Assembly (NCBI GenBank): GCA_014377915.1
Contig: JACMOT010000637.1
Location: forward strand, 1 to 10,516
Origin: Tardiphaga sp.
GTDB taxonomy: Bacteria > Pseudomonadota > Alphaproteobacteria > Rhizobiales > Xanthobacteraceae
Length of the DNA: 10,516 bases
Reading direction: 5' to 3'
The notes beneath the pieces were generated by a model, which saw only the letters and a list, made by a program, of their open reading frames with translations, was not told the DNA's origin and ran no database searches. A program made the position numbers and the translations under genes. This document shows, piece by piece, positions 6,646-10,516 of the stretch; the first letter of the stretch is position 1, and each line of letters starts with the position of its first letter.

Positions 6646-7902
6646 ATGATGACGATTTCTCGCCGAAACGTGTTGCTTGGAGGCGCTGCCTCCGCCGCGC
6701 TGCTGCCTCTCGCAACCACGATTGCGCGTGCCCAGGTCAAGGAAGTCGTGATCGGCGTGATCTACCCGCTGTCCGGCGCCAGCGCGCAGATCGGCGTCGA
6801 TGCCCAGAAGGCGTTCGAAACCGCCGCCGACATCATCAACAAGGATAATGATTTCGCTCTGCCGATGGCCAAGGGCGAAGGCTTTTCCGGTCTGGGTGGC
6901 GCCAAGCTGCGCCTCGTGTTCGCCGACCACCAGGCTGATCCGCAGAAGGGCCGCGCCGAGGCCGAGCGCCTGATCACCCAGGAGAAGGTCTGTGCGATCG
7001 TCGGCAGCTACCAGAGCTCGGTGGCGGTGACCGTCAGTCAGATCTGCGAGCGCTACCAGGTTCCCTACATCTCGGCCGACAACTCCTCGCCGAGCCTGCA
7101 TCGCCGCGGTCTCAAATTCTACTTCCGCGCCGCGCCGCATGACGAGATGTTCTCGACCGCGATGTTCGACTTCTTCGACGCGCTGAAGAAGAAGGGCCAG
7201 AAGATCGAGACGCTGGCGCTGTTCCATGAAGACACCATCTTCGGCACCGATTCCGCCAATGCGCAGCTCAAGCTCGCCGCCGACCGCGGCTACAAGATCG
7301 TCGCCGACATCAAGTACCGTGCCAACTCGCCGTCGCTGACCGCCGAAGTGCAGCAGCCCAAGGCGGCGGATGCCGACGTGCTGATGCCGTCGAGCTACAC
7401 CACCGACGGTATTTTGCTGATCAAGACCATGGGCGAACTCGGCTACAAGGCCAAGAACATCGTCGCCCAGGACGCCGGCTTCTCCGAGAAGGCGCTGTAT
7501 GACGCCGTCGGCGACAAGATCCCCGGCGTGATTTCGCGCGGTTCGTTCTCGCTCGATCTCGCCGCCAAGCGGCCGATGGTCGGCAAGATCAACGACATGT
7601 ACAAGGAGAAGTCGGGCAAGGACTTCAACGACTACTCGTCGCGCCAGGTCATGGGCCTAGTCGTGATGGCCGATGCCATCAACCGCGCCAAGTCGACCGA
7701 TGGCGAGAAGATCCGCGAGGCGCTGGTCGCCACCGACATGCCGGGCGACGTCACCATCATGCCGTGGGAAAAGGTGAAGTTCGACGAGATGGGCCAGAAC
7801 AACTTCGCCAACCCGGTGCTGCTGCAGTACAATGGCGGCAAGTTCGAGACCATCTACCCGCCGCAGGGCGCCGTCGCCGAGGCCATCTGGCCGATGAAGT
7901 AA
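6646..7902 (+). CDS. Periplasmic substrate-binding protein, branched-chain-amino-acid (HAAT) type, Tat-exported
   Basis: A 418-residue binding protein of the Peripl_BP_6/LivK-like family, the receptor of an ABC importer for branched-chain amino acids, amides or related polar compounds. The N-terminus carries a twin-arginine signal, SRRNVLLGG at residues 5-13. A hydrophobic core and ATTIARAQ follow, with likely cleavage after ARA at about residue 29. The mature protein begins VKEVVIGVIYPLSGASAQIG, the standard family start, and contains CAIVGSYQSSVAVTVSQICE in the first lobe. The Tat signal replaces the Sec signal usual in enterobacterial LivK. The start has AAAGG 5 bases upstream, and a second ATG follows immediately (MM), so 6649 is equally possible. 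Its gene is followed by a hairpin and a palindromic repeat before livH. Confidence 0.88.
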   Translation: MMTISRRNVLLGGAASAALLPLATTIARAQVKEVVIGVIYPLSGASAQIGVDAQKAFETAADIINKDNDFALPMAKGEGFSGLGGAKLRLVFADHQADPQKGRAEAERLITQEKVCAIVGSYQSSVAVTVSQICERYQVPYISADNSSPSLHRRGLKFYFRAAPHDEMFSTAMFDFFDALKKKGQKIETLALFHEDTIFGTDSANAQLKLAADRGYKIVADIKYRANSPSLTAEVQQPKAADADVLMPSSYTTDGILLIKTMGELGYKAKNIVAQDAGFSEKALYDAVGDKIPGVISRGSFSLDLAAKRPMVGKINDMYKEKSGKDFNDYSSRQVMGLVVMADAINRAKSTDGEKIREALVATDMPGDVTIMPWEKVKFDEMGQNNFANPVLLQYNGGKFETIYPPQGAVAEAIWPMK

Positions 7903-7909
7903 ACGACGC

Positions 7910-7928
7910 GCGCCCCCTCATGGGGCGC
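7910..7928 (+). terminator. GC-rich hairpin after the binding-protein gene, no T-run
   Basis: GCGCCCC (7910-7916) pairs perfectly with GGGGCGC (7922-7928) around a 5-base loop, starting 8 bases after the stop codon. No T-run follows, so it is not a clear intrinsic terminator. It could stall polymerase partly or protect the 3' end of the binding-protein message. Confidence 0.45.
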
Positions 7929-7940
7929 TGCGCTCTACCC

Positions 7941-8023
7941 GTCATTGCGAGGAGCATCTTGCGACGAAGCAATCCAGCCTTCCCTTGCGGCCTTCTGGAT
8001 TGCTTCGCTTCGCTCGCAATGAC
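7941..8023. repeat. Large palindromic repeat B (REP/BIME-like) between binding-protein gene and livH
   Basis: The left arm 7941-7977 begins GTCATTGCGAGGAGC and ends GCAATCCAG. The right arm 7995-8023 is the shortened reverse complement, ending CTCGCAATGAC. The left arm closely matches the reverse complement of the right arm of repeat A, so the two elements are inverted relative to each other. Such a structure between a binding-protein gene and its permease genes could let the former be expressed more strongly. That would parallel the REP element between malE and malF in E. coli. Confidence 0.85.
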
Positions 8024-8048
8024 GACCACGACGACCGAGTGCCTCACC

Positions 8049-8053
8049 AGGAG
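8049..8053 (+). promoter_or_regulatory. Ribosome-binding site for livH (TTG start)
   Basis: AGGAG lies 8 bases upstream of a TTG codon at 8062-8064. No ATG or GTG in this frame lies between the site and the first recognised LivH residues, so this site decides the unusual start. Confidence 0.7.
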
Positions 8054-8061
8054 CAACGCCT

Positions 8062-8940
8062 TTGACGACCGCGACGATAATCCAGAGCCTCGCCAGCGGA
8101 TTGCTGATGGGGCTGCTCTACGGCCTGATCGCGGTCGGCCTGGCGCTGATCTTCGGCCTGATGGACGTGACCAACTTCGCCCATGGCGAGTTCCTGATGC
8201 TGGCGATGTACGGCGCGTTCTTCCTGTTCGCCTTCTTCGCCATCGATCCGCTGCTGGCCGCGCCGCTGGTGGCGGCGGGGATGTTCGTGTTCGGCGCGGT
8301 CATATACCTGCTGATTGTGCGCTTCGCGATGCGCGCCAAGGCCAATATCGGCATGGTGCAGATCTTCACCACGTTCGGCCTGGCCATCCTGATGCGCGGC
8401 CTCGCGCAGTTCTTCTTCACGCCGGACTATCGCAGCATCCCGACCTCCTGGCTCGGCGGCAAGACCATCTCGTTCGGCGGCATCTTCCTGCCGGTGCCGC
8501 AGCTGGCTGGCGCCGCGATCGGGGTGGCGGCGTTCGGCGCGGTGTTCTTCTTCATCAAGAAGACCGATTTCGGCCGCGCTTTGGAAGCCACCCGTGAGGA
8601 CGCCGGCGCGGTGGCGCTGGTCGGCATCGACAAGAACAAGGTATTCGCGCTCGGCTGGGGTCTCGGCTCGGCGCTGGTCGGCCTCGCCGGCGCGGTGATG
8701 GCCTCGTTCTTCTACATCTATCCGGATGTCGGCGCCTCCTTCGCGCTGATCGCCTATGTCACGGTGGCGCTGGGCGGCTTCGGCTCGGTGTTCGGCGCCT
8801 TTGCCGGCGGCATCATCGTCGGTCTCGTCGAGGCCTCCACCGCGCTGATCCTGCCGCCATCGCTGAAGTCGGTCGGCATCTACGCGGTCTATCTTCTTGT
8901 TGTCTTCATCCGGCCGCGCGGCCTGTTCGGATCGATCTGA
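8062..8940 (+). CDS. livH: LivH-type ABC permease (branched-chain-amino-acid family)
   Basis: A 292-residue inner-membrane permease, one half of the translocation channel of the HAAT importer. It is almost entirely hydrophobic helices, about eight. The family N-terminal block LLYGLIAVGLALIFGLMDVTNFAHGEFLMLAMYG appears in two overlapping parts at residues 18-51. The cytoplasmic coupling region containing VALVGIDKNKVFALGWGLGSAL lies around residue 190-212. Length is normal. It starts with TTG, supported by AGGAG upstream. Its stop TGA overlaps the ATG of livM (TGATG), so translation of the two is probably coupled. A gap of 159 bases with a hairpin and a palindromic repeat separates it from the binding-protein gene. 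Confidence 0.9.
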   Translation: MTTATIIQSLASGLLMGLLYGLIAVGLALIFGLMDVTNFAHGEFLMLAMYGAFFLFAFFAIDPLLAAPLVAAGMFVFGAVIYLLIVRFAMRAKANIGMVQIFTTFGLAILMRGLAQFFFTPDYRSIPTSWLGGKTISFGGIFLPVPQLAGAAIGVAAFGAVFFFIKKTDFGRALEATREDAGAVALVGIDKNKVFALGWGLGSALVGLAGAVMASFFYIYPDVGASFALIAYVTVALGGFGSVFGAFAGGIIVGLVEASTALILPPSLKSVGIYAVYLLVVFIRPRGLFGSI

Positions 8941-9926
8941 TGGATACAACCTTCGCCCAGAGCCGCCGCCGCGATCTCATCATCGCCATCTTTCTTGCCG
9001 CGCTGGCGGCCGTCGTGCCGGTTTTCGTCAAGGACGTAAACGTCCAGAACATCATGGTGCTGACCCTGATGTGGGCCGCGCTGTCGCAGAGCTGGAACAT
9101 CCTCAGCGGCTATTGCGGCCAGATCTCGCTCGGCCATGCGCTGTATTTCGGCCTCGGCGCCTATACTACCACGCTGCTGTTCACCAAATTCGGCGTGCTG
9201 CCGTGGTTCGGCATGATCGGCGGCGGTATCATCTCGGCGCTGATCGCGCTCGGGCTGGGCTATCCGACCTTTCGCCTGCGCGGCCATTACTTCGTGATCG
9301 CCACCATCGTGATCGCGGAAATCGGTCTGCTGCTGTTCCATAATTGGGACTATGCCGGCGCGGCGCTCGGCATCGACGTGCCGGTGCGCGGCGATAGCTG
9401 GGCCAAGTTCCAGTTCACCCGCAGCAAGCTGCCCTATTATTATTTCGCGCTGGCGTTCTGCTGCGTTGCCTGGCTGGTGACGTGGAAGCTGGAAAATTCC
9501 AAATGGGGGTTCTGGTGGCGCGCGGTGAAGGATAATCCGGACGCCGCGGAAAGCCTCGGCGTGGTGGTGTTCAATTCCAAGATGGGCGCCGCGGCGATCT
9601 CCGCCTTCATGACCGCGATCGGCGGCGCGTTCTACGCGCAATATGTCTCCTACATCGATCCCGACAGCGTCATGACCTTCCAGTTCTCGCTGCTGATGGC
9701 GTTGCCCGCGGTGCTCGGCGGCATCGGCACGCTGTGGGGACCGGTGCTGGGCGCGGTGATCCTGATCCCGCTCACTGAACTCACGCGCAATTATCTCGGC
9801 GGCTCCGGCCGTGGTGTCGGTCTCATTCTCTATGGCGCGGTGATCGTGCTGATCTCGCTGGCGCGGCCGGAAGGCCTGATCGGCCTGTTCTCCCGCAAAC
9901 CCGGCTCGAAAGGAGTGCCGCAATGA
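8940..9926 (+). CDS. livM: LivM-type ABC permease (branched-chain-amino-acid family)
   Basis: A 328-residue inner-membrane permease, the second half of the channel. Family blocks are [20 protein letters not shown] (about residues 53-72), [20 protein letters not shown] (about 112-131), the coupling segment [19 protein letters not shown] (about 198-216), and the C-terminal [20 protein letters not shown]. Length is somewhat short but normal for stand-alone LivM proteins without the extra N-terminal helices. The start overlaps the livH stop by one base and the stop overlaps the livG start (ATGA). Tight coupling of livH-livM-livG is therefore visible directly. Confidence 0.9.
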   Translation: MDTTFAQSRRRDLIIAIFLAALAAVVPVFVKDVNVQNIMVLTLMWAALSQSWNILSGYCGQISLGHALYFGLGAYTTTLLFTKFGVLPWFGMIGGGIISALIALGLGYPTFRLRGHYFVIATIVIAEIGLLLFHNWDYAGAALGIDVPVRGDSWAKFQFTRSKLPYYYFALAFCCVAWLVTWKLENSKWGFWWRAVKDNPDAAESLGVVVFNSKMGAAAISAFMTAIGGAFYAQYVSYIDPDSVMTFQFSLLMALPAVLGGIGTLWGPVLGAVILIPLTELTRNYLGGSGRGVGLILYGAVIVLISLARPEGLIGLFSRKPGSKGVPQ

Positions 9927-10381
9927 CGACACCCCTGCTTGAAACCCGCGGCGTCTGGCAGCGCTTCGGCGGCCTGATCGCCAATAGCGACGTCTCGATC
10001 AAGGTCGGCGCCGGCGAGATCGTCGGGCTGATTGGCCCGAATGGCGCCGGCAAGTCGACACTGTTCAACCTGATCGCCGGCGTGCTGCCACCGACCCAGG
10101 GCTCGATCTGGTTCAATGGCGAGGACGTCACCAGAATGCCGGCGGCGCTGCGCTGCCAGCGCGGCATCGCCCGCACCTTCCAGGTCGTCAAGAGCTTTGA
10201 GACCATGACGGTGATCGACAATGTCATCGTCGGCGCGCTGATCCGCACCACGGTGATGCGCGAAGCGCGTCGCAAGGCGCAGGAGGTGCTGGAATTCTGC
10301 GGCCTTGGCGCCCGCGCCAATGTGCTGGCCAGCCAGTTGATCCCGTCGGAGAAGCGCCGGCTCGCGGGCGCGCGCGCGCTC
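9923..10381 (+). CDS. livG: LivG-type ABC ATPase, broken after the signature region
   Basis: The first ATPase of the importer. The start has AAAGGAG at 9909-9915 and overlaps the livM stop. Residues 1-153 are convincing LivG: Walker [10 protein letters not shown] at 38-46, Q-loop Gln87 in [19 protein letters not shown], and the LivG-style signature region [10 protein letters not shown] at 138-147. After LAGARAL (about residue 153) the protein should continue to Walker B, D-loop and H-loop. Instead the frame runs into antisense livF sequence and stays open to the window edge without any of these motifs. A normal LivG is about 250 residues. As written here the gene cannot encode a working ATPase. 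The end given is the approximate junction, which can be placed anywhere from about 10361 to 10393. Confidence 0.85.
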
Positions 10382-10516
10382 GGCACCGGCGATGGTCTTG
10401 ATCAGCGTCGACTTGCCGGCGCCATTGGCGCCGCAGACCGCGACAATCTCGCCCTTTGCCACGTCGATGGAAACGGAAGAAATCGCGACCAGCCCCTGAT
10501 AGGCGGTGGTGACTTC
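10370..10516 (-). CDS. livF: LivF-type ABC ATPase, N-terminal fragment on the opposite strand
   Basis: Read on the minus strand from the window edge, about 46 codons match the start of Liv[20 protein letters not shown], then [21 protein letters not shown] with Walker [10 protein letters not shown] at 10432-10406, then IAGAERAR. The start codon lies beyond the window. After AGAERAR the frame continues into antisense livG and stops resembling LivF. In this operon type livF normally follows livG on the same strand, so its reversed orientation and its fusion head-on to livG are abnormal. A GTG at 10462 is internal and not the true start. Confidence 0.8.

Noticed and set aside
8889..9932. Minus-strand open frame of 347 codons opposite livM
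   Set aside because: It is low-complexity, His/Arg/Glu-rich and has no domain. livM on the other strand carries conserved family blocks.
9823..10386. Minus-strand open frame across livG/livM
   Set aside because: It is antisense to genuine livG and livM with no domain of its own.
10361..10516. A natural fusion protein reading from LivG through to the window edge
   Set aside because: The plus-strand reading after residue 153 is simply the reverse complement of LivF's Walker A region, so it carries no independent protein signal.

Overview
The window looks like a piece of an alphaproteobacterial chromosome. It has high GC content, Bradyrhizobium/Rhodopseudomonas-like proteins, and palindromic repeats built on GTCATTGCGAGGAGC. 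The genus is an inference from protein style, not from a marker gene.

Left edge (1-241): an insertion-sequence scar. The minus strand carries the first 17 codons of an IS6-type transposase, cut off by a second copy of the same terminal sequence. Next to it a DUF2339 membrane-protein gene (minus strand, 1678 to 242) is cut to about half the usual family length. Minus-strand block (1811-5621): reading leftward from a divergent promoter there are a LysR regulator, an M20-family hydantoinase/carbamoylase-type amidohydrolase, a D-isomer-type 2-hydroxyacid dehydrogenase, and a small tyrosine-phosphatase-like protein. Plus-strand block (5758-10516): a DUF1445 putative hydro-lyase (D-glutamate-cyclase-like family), then a branched-chain-amino-acid-type (HAAT) ABC importer made of a Tat-exported binding protein, LivH, LivM and LivG.

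The likely logic is LysR-controlled uptake and breakdown of a small amide, ureide or amino-acid-like compound. The importer brings it in, the amidohydrolase cleaves a carbamoyl or amide bond, and the hydro-lyase and dehydrogenase act on the products. The substrate cannot be read from sequence. A perfect dyad, TTGATC-N6-GATCAA, lies in the LysR/DUF1445 intergenic region and is a candidate operator.

Right edge (about 10361-10516): livG stops being livG just after its ABC signature region. It is followed by the start of livF on the opposite strand, up to and past its Walker A motif. This is the pattern expected from an inversion, or a chimeric assembly, with breakpoints in a short GC-rich stretch shared by livG and livF. 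Two large palindromic repeats (3301-3393 and 7941-8023) lie in intergenic gaps in opposite orientation. The second separates the binding-protein gene from livH.

No wholly new defence or biosynthetic system is visible. The strongest unusual signals are the two rearranged edges, the repeat pair and the operator-like dyad.
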